From Flavobacterium dankookense (GTDB taxonomy: Bacteria > Bacteroidota > Bacteroidia > Flavobacteriales > Flavobacteriaceae), in NCBI RefSeq assembly GCF_004362665.1, contig NZ_SNXR01000011.1:1-64000 (forward strand): a stretch of 64,000 nucleotides of DNA. The letters run 5' to 3'. This document shows, one piece after another, positions 7,536 through 16,549 of the stretch. Under the pieces are notes generated by a model that was given only the letters and a program-made list of their open reading frames with translations, searched no databases and had not been told where the DNA came from. Numbering within the stretch: the first letter of the stretch is position 1; each line of letters opens with the position of its first letter. The translations under genes were made by a program, and so were the position numbers.

Positions 7536-8690
7536 ATGAAAAAAGAATTTATTGGTTTTTATGATCCAACTGATGAAGAGATTGAACAAGCTTGGAATGA
7601 TGGAATATTTGCTTTTGACGCTAATACGTTATTAAATCTATATAGATACACAGATGTTACGAGGAAGGATTTTACACACGCATTAAAATCTATTAAAGAA
7701 AGACTATTTATACCTTCTCAAGTAGCCTATGAATATTTAAACAATAGAGTTGGTGTTATTGATGGTTTAGAAAAATCTTATTTCGAATTAGAGAAAGTTT
7801 TAAAAGATAATTTTGATAATAATTTGAAAAAGTCAATAAATGCCTTTAAAAGACATCCATCGATAGTTATTGAAACAATTTTAGGAAAGTATGAAGATTT
7901 TTTAAAGAAAATATCTGTTGAGCTGGAAAAACAAAAGAAGAGGCATCCAGATTTTAAAACAAAGGATAACATACTTAATGAACTAACTGAATTATTTGAA
8001 AGTTGTATTGGAAAAGAGCCTTCTAAAACTGAAGTTGTTAAAATTTATGCGGAAGGAAAGGAAAGATACGCTGAGGAAATTCCACCAGGGTATAAAGATT
8101 TAAAAGAAAAAGAAAAGAAAGGGAGCAGGCACTTATATGGAGATTTATTGGTTTGGAAAGAATTAATTGAATTTTCAAAAAAAAATAAAAAACCACTAGT
8201 CTTTGTGACTGATGATAGAAAAGAGGATTGGTGGAAGATAGAAAATGGTAAAACGATTCGACCTAGAGAAGAATTGATAAAAGAGTTTTATGATATAACT
8301 GGAATACGAATTCTAATTTATAATGCCGATCAGTTTTTGAAGTTTGCCAAAGAAAGAGGGATGATACCAACTATTAAAGACGAGACTATTGAAGAAGTAA
8401 AGGAGATAAGAATATATGACGAGGCAAGAAATACAAACTATTATGATATGCGTGAATTTTATAGAAATTGGCATAATGTAGGTGATAATTCAAGAGAAGT
8501 ATTGAATAGATTAAGTAATATTGATAATATAAACAAAATTATGTCTAATCCATTTTATGACTCTGCGCAAACATATAAAAATGTTTTTAATAACTTTAGT
8601 AATGATAGTCTGTGGAGAATAATGAATCCAGTTTCAAAAATTAAGGATAAAAATGATGATTTATTGAATGATGATAATGAAAGTAAATAA
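7536..8690 (+). CDS. PIN-like domain protein (probable RNase)
   Basis: 384 aa. The PIN-like pattern is clear: FAFDANTLLNLYRY with D28 near the N-terminus, a conserved glutamate in QVAYEYL, then GDLLVWKELIEF (D203) and VFVTDDRKEDWW (D226, D227). These acidic residues form the metal site of PIN-family ribonucleases. A helical insertion of about 110 residues (80-190) lies between, as in the large PIN-like family (PF18476 type), and the last 110 residues are a variable tail ending in a Asn/Asp-rich stretch. Base composition is far more AT-rich than the flanking glucan genes (AGA, ATA codons), a sign of transfer. The membrane-protein gene starts 23 bp downstream, probably one operon. Target RNA unknown. 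Confidence 0.75.
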   Translation: MKKEFIGFYDPTDEEIEQAWNDGIFAFDANTLLNLYRYTDVTRKDFTHALKSIKERLFIPSQVAYEYLNNRVGVIDGLEKSYFELEKVLKDNFDNNLKKSINAFKRHPSIVIETILGKYEDFLKKISVELEKQKKRHPDFKTKDNILNELTELFESCIGKEPSKTEVVKIYAEGKERYAEEIPPGYKDLKEKEKKGSRHLYGDLLVWKELIEFSKKNKKPLVFVTDDRKEDWWKIENGKTIRPREELIKEFYDITGIRILIYNADQFLKFAKERGMIPTIKDETIEEVKEIRIYDEARNTNYYDMREFYRNWHNVGDNSREVLNRLSNIDNINKIMSNPFYDSAQTYKNVFNNFSNDSLWRIMNPVSKIKDKNDDLLNDDNESK

Positions 8691-8713
8691 AGTATTATTT
8701 TAATAAAAATTTG

Positions 8714-9559
8714 ATGGAAAAAGTTTTAGAGGTTTATAACAATATAAAAGATAGGTTGTCTAATCCTTTTGTATTTTCATTTATATGCTCTTGGTTGGTT
8801 TACAATTGGAGAATTCCTGTTGCTTTAATTAGATATGATAAGTCACAGTTTAGTGGTTGCGGATGTCATACAATATTTGATTTTATAAGCTTTGAGTTAG
8901 CTAAAACTAATTCTTTTCTTTTTCCTTTGTTTTTTGCTTTTGTTTATTCTTTAGGAATACCTTATGTAAAAAATTTTTTTAGAATTGTTTCAGCATGTGC
9001 TCAAAAATGGGGTGAAAGCGAAGAAATAAAGGCATTGGATGGTGGAAAAATAGGTATAAATAAATATTTGAAATTAAGAGAGGAATATAAAGAAGCGATA
9101 AAAAAATTAGAAGATGTTGACAAAGAAGAAAAAAAATATTTAACAGAAAAAGGGAAATTATTAACTGATTTTAATGGAGTTAGGGAAGAATTAAATCAAA
9201 AAATAAAAGAGAATGGTGATTTAAGAGATAGTTTGGCCAGAACTTTTGATAGTTCTATTCTTAATGGCAATTGGTTATATAATTCAAGTGGTAAATTAAA
9301 TCAAAAAATTAAGATTAATAATTCAAGTTACTCGGTATTAGATAATAATGGTTTTCCAACTATTGTTTATGAAATGAAACATTTTTTTATTAAATCTGAT
9401 TATATCTTTTTCGTATTATTTGAAGAAGAACCAACTTTTAGAGACAACCCCATGAGTATTATACACAACTTGAGAAGAAATAATGACGATAGTTTAGTTG
9501 GAATGTTAAATGGAGAGGAAATAAGTTTAAGAAGGGTATCAGAAGTTAATTTTAAATAA
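8714..9559 (+). CDS. Membrane protein with coiled coil, partner of the PIN protein
   Basis: 281 aa from the ATG at 8714; an in-frame TTG directly before it is less likely. Two hydrophobic segments (about 18-40 and 68-92) are joined by a loop with CGC; a Lys/Glu-rich coiled coil follows (about 118-175), then a C-terminal domain of roughly 90 residues that looks beta-rich. The N-terminal SNPFVFSFICSWLVYNW is a motif I associate with unnamed two-helix membrane proteins in accessory regions. No enzyme motif is visible. As neighbour of a PIN nuclease it may be a membrane sensor or anchor in a defence or toxin module; that is inference from context. Very AT-rich like its partner. Confidence 0.6.
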   Translation: MEKVLEVYNNIKDRLSNPFVFSFICSWLVYNWRIPVALIRYDKSQFSGCGCHTIFDFISFELAKTNSFLFPLFFAFVYSLGIPYVKNFFRIVSACAQKWGESEEIKALDGGKIGINKYLKLREEYKEAIKKLEDVDKEEKKYLTEKGKLLTDFNGVREELNQKIKENGDLRDSLARTFDSSILNGNWLYNSSGKLNQKIKINNSSYSVLDNNGFPTIVYEMKHFFIKSDYIFFVLFEEEPTFRDNPMSIIHNLRRNNDDSLVGMLNGEEISLRRVSEVNFK

Positions 9560-9601
9560 AGTAATTAAAAAAACTTTAAAACACACAAGACGTATTTCTA
9601 C

Positions 9602-9690
9602 TAGCCCCGATGGAAGTGGCATCCCGAAGCTTCGGGATATAACGGACAGCGGGAATAGGGATGGCAAGGATGGGCAAGCGATTCGCTCCG
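9602..9690 (+). repeat. Mosaic interspersed repeat, copy 1
   Basis: Starts TAGCCCCGATGGAAGTGGCA, contains the perfect 18-base palindrome ATCCCGAAGCTTCGGGAT (9621-9638), continues ATAACGGACAGCGGGAA and ends CGATTCGCTCC. The same start and end words recur at 23669-23800 and, inverted, at 56574-56651, with different sequence between. It belongs to the stretch 9560-9774, which has no gene. Confidence 0.75.
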
Positions 9691-9728
9691 AGAAAAATTA
9701 AAAATTAGGAATTAAGAATTAGAAAATC

Positions 9729-9761
9729 AAACCTGACAGGTTTTCAAAACATGTCAGGTTT
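9729..9761. repeat. Inverted repeat covering a false glgB start
   Basis: AAACCTGACA (9729-9738) and TGTCAGGTTT (9752-9761) pair perfectly. The same hairpin word ACCTGACAGG occurs in the terminator at 23590-23639. An ATG inside the right arm (9751) is in frame with glgB but belongs to the repeat; the ATG at 9775 is the likely start. Confidence 0.7.
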
Positions 9762-9774
9762 AAAAATAAAAAAC

Positions 9775-11679
9775 ATGAACCAAGTACAAGTACATTCGCT
9801 TTTCACTGATTTTGATATTGATTTATTCAAAGCGGGAAAGCATTTTAAATTATATGAAAAACTAGGCGCGCATTTGATGGAGGTGAATGGCGTGAAAGGT
9901 GTTTATTTTGCGGTTTGGGCACCAGCGGCACGATCGGTTTCGGTGGTGGGCGATTTTAATTATTGGATACAAGGCGAGCATTTGTTGAACGTTCGTTGGG
10001 ATGGTTCGGGTATTTGGGAAGGATTTATTCCGGGAGTTGACAAAGGCACAACGTATAAGTATAAAATCCAGTCGAACAACAACGGGATTATCACGGAGAA
10101 AGCCGATCCTTTTGCGCTGTATTGTGAACATCCGCCGCAAACGGCTTCTGTCATTTGGGATTTGGACTATAAGTGGAAAGACAAAAAATGGATGGACAGC
10201 CGAAAGGACAAAAATGGTTTGGATAAGCCGTATTCGGTATATGAAGTGCATTTGGGTTCGTGGCGACGCAATAGTGAAGGGAAGTTTTTGACGTATTTGG
10301 AACTGGCTGACCAATTGGTTGCTTATGTGAAAGAAACGGGTTTTACGCATGTAGAGTTTATGCCGGTTATGGAGTTTCCATATGATCCGTCTTGGGGTTA
10401 TCAGTTGGTGGGTTATTTTGCGCCAACGTCTCGTTTTGGAAAGCCACAGGATTTTATGGTTTTGGTGGATAAATTGCATCAGGCAGGAATAGGTGTTATT
10501 TTGGATTGGGTTCCGTCGCATTTTCCAGAAGATGCGCATGGTTTGGGCTTTTTTGATGGTTCAAATCTCTACGAACATCCCGATAGACGAAAAGGTTTTC
10601 ATCCCGATTGGAAGAGTTTAGTGTTTAATTATGGACGTAATGAAGTGCGTTCGTTTTTGATAAGTAATGCGATATTTTGGTTGCAGCAATACCATGTTGA
10701 TGGACTTCGTGTGGATGCAGTAGCATCGATGTTATACTTGGATTATTCAAGAAAAGATGGCGAATGGGAACCGAATATTTATGGCGGAAGAGAAAACTTA
10801 GACACTATTAGTTTCTTGAAAGATTTTAATGAAGCGGTTTATACTAATTTCCCTGATGTGCAAACGATAGCAGAAGAAAGCACGAGTTTCCCGATGGTTT
10901 CGCGACCAACATTTTTGGGTGGTTTGGGCTTTGGTATGAAATGGATGATGGGTTGGATGCACGACACGTTGCAATATTTCAAAAAAGAACCGGTTTACAG
11001 ACGTTTTCATCAAAATGATTTGACGTTTTCGATGACGTATGCATTTACGGAGAACTTTATGTTGCCATTGTCACACGATGAAGTGGTTTATGGAAAACAC
11101 TCAATTCTTGGCAGAATGCCAGGCGATGAATGGCAACGATTTGCTAATCTTCGATTGTTGTATGGCTATATGTTTACGCATCCTGGAGGAAAATTATTAT
11201 TTCAAGGTGCTGAATTTGGTCAAAGTGCCGAATGGAATTTTGAAGGTAGTTTGGACTGGCATTTGTTGCAATATGGTTATCACGACGGTATTAAAAAATG
11301 TATCACCGATTTGAATGCATTGTACAAAAATTATCCTGCGATGTATGAAAAACAATTCCATGTTGATGGTTTTGAATGGATTAATTATTCCGATGCTGAG
11401 AATGCTGTTTTGAGTTACGTCAGAAAAGGAAACAACGAAAAAGAAAATATAATTGTGGTTTGTAATTTCACGCCAGTGGTAAGAACGAATTACAGAATAG
11501 GGTTGACTACTAAAGGGAAACTAACCGAAATTTTCAACTCTGATAAAGTGGAATACGGCGGAAGTGGTGTTGCTAACTCCAAAGCCATTAAGATTGACAA
11601 AACACCTTGGAACTGGAAAGACTATTCGGCTGAGATTACTTTGCCACCATTAGGAGTTGTAGCGTTTAGCATTTCGTAG
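9775..11679 (+). CDS. glgB: 1,4-alpha-glucan branching enzyme
   Basis: 634 aa from ATG 9775, chosen because the in-frame ATG at 9751 lies in a hairpin repeat and the encoded extra residues match nothing in the family. It cuts alpha-1,4 chains and re-attaches them by alpha-1,6 bonds. An N-terminal CBM48 (YFAVWAPAARSVSVVGDFNYW, split: about residues 42-62) precedes the GH13 barrel with nucleophile in DGLRVDAVASM (D314), acid/base in IAEESTSFP (E367) and third acid in LSHDEVVYGK (D435), then a C-terminal beta domain. It should act on the product of GlgE, but 3.4 kb of repeats and accessory genes now separate it from glgE-mak, so it probably has its own promoter. Confidence 0.95.
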   Translation: MNQVQVHSLFTDFDIDLFKAGKHFKLYEKLGAHLMEVNGVKGVYFAVWAPAARSVSVVGDFNYWIQGEHLLNVRWDGSGIWEGFIPGVDKGTTYKYKIQSNNNGIITEKADPFALYCEHPPQTASVIWDLDYKWKDKKWMDSRKDKNGLDKPYSVYEVHLGSWRRNSEGKFLTYLELADQLVAYVKETGFTHVEFMPVMEFPYDPSWGYQLVGYFAPTSRFGKPQDFMVLVDKLHQAGIGVILDWVPSHFPEDAHGLGFFDGSNLYEHPDRRKGFHPDWKSLVFNYGRNEVRSFLISNAIFWLQQYHVDGLRVDAVASMLYLDYSRKDGEWEPNIYGGRENLDTISFLKDFNEAVYTNFPDVQTIAEESTSFPMVSRPTFLGGLGFGMKWMMGWMHDTLQYFKKEPVYRRFHQNDLTFSMTYAFTENFMLPLSHDEVVYGKHSILGRMPGDEWQRFANLRLLYGYMFTHPGGKLLFQGAEFGQSAEWNFEGSLDWHLLQYGYHDGIKKCITDLNALYKNYPAMYEKQFHVDGFEWINYSDAENAVLSYVRKGNNEKENIIVVCNFTPVVRTNYRIGLTTKGKLTEIFNSDKVEYGGSGVANSKAIKIDKTPWNWKDYSAEITLPPLGVVAFSIS

Positions 11680-11696
11680 TATTCTTTTTTTAGTAG

Positions 11697-11750
11697 CCAC
11701 AAATTGCACAAATTTTCACAAATTAGTTTTGTGTATTGTGTAATTTGTGG
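11697..11750 (+). terminator. Long imperfect hairpin behind glgB
   Basis: CCACAAATT-G-CACAA pairs with TTGTG-T-AATTTGTGG around a loop of about 20 bases. There is only a short interrupted T tract behind it, so it may be a weak terminator or a dispersed hairpin repeat. The 183-bp gap also holds TATATTTG at 11832-11839, a possible -10 box for the GH31 gene, without a clear TTG partner. Confidence 0.5.
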
Positions 11751-11862
11751 TTATTGTTTTTTATACCCATTCGCAAACGTTGTAGTTAAAAACAACTCAT
11801 GCAAGTTATTAATTTTTACGTTTCAACTTAGTATATTTGGCGTTTAGACAATATTTATCATT

Positions 11863-14262
11863 ATGATTACCAATACAGAACTTGAATATAAAGGTGATTT
11901 ATTTCCTTCTAAAATTGTTTCTTTCGAACAAGATGTAGACAGTATTTATTTCAATACCGATAATAATGTAATTTTAAAAATTACGATTTTCAGAGATAGT
12001 TTAATCCGTTTTAGATATACAACCAAAGGCTATTTTAGTAACGATTTCTCGTATGCTATTGATAAAACTCAATCGCATGGTTATAACCAATTAGAGGTTA
12101 TTGAGGAAAATGCTTTCTATCTGATAAAGACGAGTAAAGTATTTTGTAAAGTCAACAAGAAAGACATGAAAATCTCAATTCATGATATTGATGGTTTTAC
12201 TATTCTTGAGGACGAAATTGGTTTTCATTGGGAAGAAAGTTATGAATATGGTGGAAATATTGTGAAAATGAGTAAGCAGTCTAAAGATGGCGAAAGTTTT
12301 TACGGATTAGGTGACAAACCAACTCATTTGAATTTAAAAGGAAAACGCGTTGAGAATTGGGCAACAGACCAATATGCTTTTCATAAAGACCAAGAACCGT
12401 TGTATAAAGTGGTTCCGTTTTATATTGGATTGCATCACAACAAAGCGTATGGTGTTTTCTTTGATAATACGTTTAGAACTTTTTTTGATTTTTGTCATGA
12501 AAGAAGAAATGTAACTAGTTTTTGGGCTGAAGGAGGTGAAATGAATTACTACTTTATTTATGGTCCAAAAATGAGTGATGTGGTTGAAACTTATACTCAT
12601 TTAACAGGAAAACCTGAATTGCCACCAATGTGGACATTAGGTTATCACCAGTGTAAATGGAGTTATTATCCAGAAAGTAAAGTAAAAGAAGTTACCAGCA
12701 AGTTTAGAGAACTAAAAATTCCATGTGATGCTATTTATTTAGACATTGATTATATGGAAGGCTTTCGATGTTTTACTTGGAGTAAAGAGTATTTTCCTGA
12801 ACCAAAACGAATGGTTGCAGAGTTAGCCAAAGATGGTTTTAAAACGGTAGTTATTATTGATCCAGGAATTAAAATTGACAAAGATTATTGGGTTTATCAA
12901 GAAGCATTGAAGAATGATTATTTCTGCAAACGCGCTGATGGACCTTATATGAAAGGAAAAGTTTGGCCTGGTGAATGTAATTTTCCAGATTATACCAATC
13001 CAGCGGTTAGAGAATGGTGGGCAGGATTGTTCAAAGAATTAATTTCTGAAATTGGCGTAAAAGGCGTTTGGAATGATATGAACGAACCAGCTGTTATGGA
13101 TGTTCCTGGAAAAACATTTCCTTATGATGTTCGCCATGATTATGATGGAAATCCATGCAGTCATAGAAAAGCGCACAACGTTTATGGAACGCAAATGGCG
13201 CGTGCCACTTATGAAGGCGTAAAGCGTTTTTCTTACCCAAAGCGACCTTTTATTATTACACGTTCGGCTTATTCTGGAGCACAACGTTATACTTCGTCTT
13301 GGACAGGAGACAATGTGGCAAGTTGGGAACATTTATGGATAGCTAATATTCAAATGCAAAGAATGTCAATGTCAGGAATGGGTTTCACTGGTTCTGATAT
13401 TGGAGGATTTGCAGAACAACCATCGGGAGAATTATATGCACGTTGGATACAACTTGGGGTTTTTCATCCATTTTGTAGAACACACTCTTCTGGCGATCAT
13501 GGAGAACAAGAACCGTGGTCATTTGGTAAAGAAGTAATTGATATTACTAGAAAATTTGTTGAATTGCGATACCAATTACTACCATATTTATACACCATGT
13601 TTTGGCAATATGTAAATGAAGGTACACCGATGTTGAAACCATTAGTTTATTTTGACCAAGATGATTTCCATACACATTATAGAACCGATGAATTTTTATT
13701 TGGAAAACAAATATTAGTTTGTCCAATTCTTGAACCAAATGCACAAGGACGACGAATGTATTTGCCAAAAGGTAATTGGTATAATTACTGGACAAATGAA
13801 TTGGTTGATGGAAAAAGAGAATTATGGGTAAATACTAGTTTTGATCAAATTCCTATTTTTATAAAAGAAGGAGCTATTATTCCAAAATATCCAGTGCAGC
13901 AATATGTGGGTGAATTACAATTTGATGAGCTAACACTTGATGTTTATTATAAATTAGGAAAAGAAAAATCAACCGTTTATGAAGATGCACAAGATGGTTA
14001 TGATTATAACAAAGGACGATTCTCGCTAAGAACTTTCAACGCAACAGGAAAAGAAAAAGAGCTTATAATTCAACAACATAGAGAAGGAACTTTTGAAACT
14101 TCTTATTCTAAATTCAAAATTAATTTAATGGGATTACCTTTTAAAGTTAAGAAAATTGAATTGGATAATGAAAAAATATCGTTAGAACAGGTTCAATTTA
14201 ATGGTGGGAATTTCTTAATAATTGATAAAGATTTTGCAGAATTACATATTATTGGTTCATAG
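11863..14262 (+). CDS. Alpha-glucosidase, glycoside hydrolase family 31
   Basis: 799 aa. GH31 enzymes release glucose from the non-reducing end of alpha-glucans or disaccharides. The nucleophile motif GVWNDMNEPAVM (D405) and the acid/base in SSWTGDNVASW (D483) are intact, and GFTGSDIGGF further on is a sugar-binding loop. Order: N-terminal beta-sandwich (about 1-240), (beta/alpha)8 barrel (about 250-590), C-terminal beta domains. No signal peptide, so it should be cytoplasmic, consistent with turnover of internal glucan or maltose. It follows glgB by 183 bp in the same direction, which places it functionally in the glucan block. Confidence 0.93.
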   Translation: MITNTELEYKGDLFPSKIVSFEQDVDSIYFNTDNNVILKITIFRDSLIRFRYTTKGYFSNDFSYAIDKTQSHGYNQLEVIEENAFYLIKTSKVFCKVNKKDMKISIHDIDGFTILEDEIGFHWEESYEYGGNIVKMSKQSKDGESFYGLGDKPTHLNLKGKRVENWATDQYAFHKDQEPLYKVVPFYIGLHHNKAYGVFFDNTFRTFFDFCHERRNVTSFWAEGGEMNYYFIYGPKMSDVVETYTHLTGKPELPPMWTLGYHQCKWSYYPESKVKEVTSKFRELKIPCDAIYLDIDYMEGFRCFTWSKEYFPEPKRMVAELAKDGFKTVVIIDPGIKIDKDYWVYQEALKNDYFCKRADGPYMKGKVWPGECNFPDYTNPAVREWWAGLFKELISEIGVKGVWNDMNEPAVMDVPGKTFPYDVRHDYDGNPCSHRKAHNVYGTQMARATYEGVKRFSYPKRPFIITRSAYSGAQRYTSSWTGDNVASWEHLWIANIQMQRMSMSGMGFTGSDIGGFAEQPSGELYARWIQLGVFHPFCRTHSSGDHGEQEPWSFGKEVIDITRKFVELRYQLLPYLYTMFWQYVNEGTPMLKPLVYFDQDDFHTHYRTDEFLFGKQILVCPILEPNAQGRRMYLPKGNWYNYWTNELVDGKRELWVNTSFDQIPIFIKEGAIIPKYPVQQYVGELQFDELTLDVYYKLGKEKSTVYEDAQDGYDYNKGRFSLRTFNATGKEKELIIQQHREGTFETSYSKFKINLMGLPFKVKKIELDNEKISLEQVQFNGGNFLIIDKDFAELHIIGS

Positions 14263-14296
14263 TTTTTGTAAATTTGTTCCTTAAAATTATGTCAAA

Positions 14297-15115
14297 ATGA
14301 AAAAAGGAATTTTATTTAGTAGTTTGTTAGCCTTGTTCTTAGTAATATCATGTGCTACAAATCCGGTTACAGGAAAGAAAACTTGGGCATTAGTTTCAAA
14401 TTCAGAAATTTTTGCTTCTTCTTTTAGTCAATATGGAGAGTTTTTGAAAACTAATAAAGTGATTACTGGTACAGCCGATGCTAAACGAGTAGAAACGGTT
14501 GGAATGAAAATTAAAGCAGCCGCTGAAAAATTGTTAAAAGCAAAGGGAACAGCAGGACAATTAGAAGGTTATGCTTGGGAATACAAATTGGTAGATAGCA
14601 AAGAAGTAAATGCTTGGTGTATGCCAGGTGGAAAAATAGTTTTCTACTCAGGAATTCTTCCTATTTGTAAAGACGAAGCTGGAATGGCAACCGTTATGGG
14701 ACATGAAGTTGCCCATGCTTTAGCTAATCATGGACAACAGCGAATGAGTGCTGGATTACTTCAACAACTTGGCGCAGGTGTTACGCAAGTTGCGGTTGGC
14801 GGAAAAAGTGCCGAAACACAAGCGTTAGTAATGCAAGCATATGGCGTTGGAACTCAAGTTGGTGGAATGCTTCCCTTTAGTAGAAGTCATGAATCGGAAG
14901 CTGATGAAATTGGACTTACATTAATGGCAATTGCTGGTTACAATCCAGAAACTTCGGTAGCATTTTGGGAAAGAATGTCAGCCAAATCAGGCGGTGCAGC
15001 ACCAGCAGAAATTTTAAGTACGCATCCATCAGACGCAACTAGAATTGCTAATTTGAAAAAATTAATTCCAAAAGCAAAAGCAGAAGCCGCAAAGTTTGGC
15101 GTAACGTTTAAATAA
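14297..15115 (+). CDS. M48-family zinc metalloprotease, lipoprotein
   Basis: 272 aa. Signal peptide with lipobox ending LVISC (Cys19) predicts a lipoprotein, periplasm-facing. Zinc motif GHEVAHAL gives H136-E137-x2-H140, and the third ligand lies in SHESEAD (E199 or E201). Length and layout resemble single-domain relatives of BepA/LoiP, which take part in envelope protein quality control. It starts 34 bp behind the GH31 gene; TAAATTTG at 14269-14276 could be its -10 box though the upstream TTG is only 14 bases away. A terminator follows at 15145. Confidence 0.9.
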   Translation: MKKGILFSSLLALFLVISCATNPVTGKKTWALVSNSEIFASSFSQYGEFLKTNKVITGTADAKRVETVGMKIKAAAEKLLKAKGTAGQLEGYAWEYKLVDSKEVNAWCMPGGKIVFYSGILPICKDEAGMATVMGHEVAHALANHGQQRMSAGLLQQLGAGVTQVAVGGKSAETQALVMQAYGVGTQVGGMLPFSRSHESEADEIGLTLMAIAGYNPETSVAFWERMSAKSGGAAPAEILSTHPSDATRIANLKKLIPKAKAEAAKFGVTFK

Positions 15116-15144
15116 CATTATAATTCCAAAAAAAGAGTATATTT

Positions 15145-15171
15145 AATCCCGATTAGTTCGGGATTTTTTAT
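15145..15171 (+). terminator. Terminator behind the M48 protease gene
   Basis: AATCCCGA (15145-15152) pairs with TCGGGATT (15158-15165), 5-base loop, then a T run. Confidence 0.85.
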
Positions 15172-15185
15172 TTAAAAATAGTTTT

Positions 15186-16514
15186 ATGGCAGATTTACCA
15201 AAAGGTCATCCAAAATTACTCAATGCTTGGGCTTTCTATGATTGGGCAAATTCAGTTTATAGTTTAGTTATAGCTTCGGCGGTATTTCCCATTTTTTACG
15301 AAATGATTTTTAAAGAAAGTGGAAGAAATTATGTAACCGTATTTGGAATGCAGTGTAAAGATACTGCTATGATTAGTTTTGTAACGGCTTTCGCTTTTCT
15401 AATTGTTGCCATTTTTTCGCCTTTTTTATCAGGAATAGCCGATTATATTGGGAATAAAAAAGCTTTCCTTCGATTTTTTTGCTATCTCGGAGCCATTTCT
15501 TGTATTTGTTTGTTTTGGTTTAATTTAAATCAATTGTTCTTAAGTTATGCCTTTTATTTTTTAGGATTAATAGGTTTTTGGTCAAGTTTAGTTTTTTATA
15601 ATTCATATTTACCTGATATCGCTTTTCCTGAGCAACAGGATAAAGTTAGTGCGAGAGGATTTTCGATGGGTTATATTGGAAGTACATTATTGTTGATTTT
15701 AAATTTAGCAATGGTAATGTTTCCTAACAGTTTTGGAATTACAGGAACAGAAGCTGAGGCAAGTATGAAAGCAATGAGGATTTCGTTTATTACTGTTGGA
15801 GTTTGGTGGATTGGATTTAGTCATATAACCTATTATTATTTACCAAAAGGGAATAAAAAAAATGTGCCCATTACAAGAGACTTTATTTTTAAAGGTTTCA
15901 ACGAGTTAAAATTGGTCTGGAAACAACTACAAGAAAATTTATCATTAAAAAGATATTTATATAGCTATTTTGTTTTTATAATGGCTGTACAAACTGTGAT
16001 GTTGGTTGCTACTTATTTTGGCGCAACAGAAGTTGCATGGGAAACACCAAGTCAAAAAACGACAGGCTTGATAATTAGTATTTTATTGATACAATTAGTA
16101 GCGGTTTTAGGTGCTTATCTTACTTCCAAAGCTTCAGCAAAATTTGGAAATATCAATACACTTATATTTCTAAATGCTTTTTGGGCCATCTTGTGTGGCT
16201 TCGCTTATTTCATAGAAACTCCAATTCATTTTTATACTACTGCAGGTTTTGTAGGACTTGTGATGGGAGGAATTCAATCTTTGGCGCGTTCTACTTATTC
16301 TAAGTTGTTACCTGAAACGAAAGATACAGCTTCATTTTTTAGTTTTTATGACGTAACTGAAAAAGTTGGAATAGTTATAGGAATGTCAATATATGGAATT
16401 ATCGATCAAATTACAGGAAGTATGCGAAATGCAATTGTGTTTTTAGGTGTTTTTTTCATTATTGGTTTACTACTTTTGTTGAGAGTTCCAAAAAATGCCT
16501 TGAGAAATAAATAA
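15186..16514 (+). CDS. MFS transporter, UMF1/Atg22-like
   Basis: 442 aa with about 12 hydrophobic segments. The N-terminus LLNAWAFYDWANSVYSLVI is typical of the UMF1 family (Vps22/Atg22-like effluxers), proposed to export amino acids or other small molecules. The central cytoplasmic loop (about 210-255) is short and basic. No substrate residue can be named. It begins 15 bases behind a terminator; its last codons carry the promoter of the next gene. Confidence 0.85.
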   Translation: MADLPKGHPKLLNAWAFYDWANSVYSLVIASAVFPIFYEMIFKESGRNYVTVFGMQCKDTAMISFVTAFAFLIVAIFSPFLSGIADYIGNKKAFLRFFCYLGAISCICLFWFNLNQLFLSYAFYFLGLIGFWSSLVFYNSYLPDIAFPEQQDKVSARGFSMGYIGSTLLLILNLAMVMFPNSFGITGTEAEASMKAMRISFITVGVWWIGFSHITYYYLPKGNKKNVPITRDFIFKGFNELKLVWKQLQENLSLKRYLYSYFVFIMAVQTVMLVATYFGATEVAWETPSQKTTGLIISILLIQLVAVLGAYLTSKASAKFGNINTLIFLNAFWAILCGFAYFIETPIHFYTTAGFVGLVMGGIQSLARSTYSKLLPETKDTASFFSFYDVTEKVGIVIGMSIYGIIDQITGSMRNAIVFLGVFFIIGLLLLLRVPKNALRNK

Positions 16515-16529
16515 AAAAAATTATATTTG
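16500..16529 (+). promoter_or_regulatory. Promoter of the lipoprotein gene 16550
   Basis: TTG at 16500-16502, spacer of 19, then TATATTTG at 16522-16529: a full match to the Bacteroidota consensus TTG / TAnnTTTG. The -33 part overlaps the end of the upstream transporter gene. The predicted transcript starts about 15 bases before the ATG. Confidence 0.7.
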
Positions 16530-16549
16530 ACCTTTAAATAAAAATTGTC

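Noticed and set aside
9862..10539. Minus-strand gene of 225 codons opposite glgB
   Set aside because: Fully inside the conserved catalytic region of glgB; the product is rich in His and Arg without any motif.
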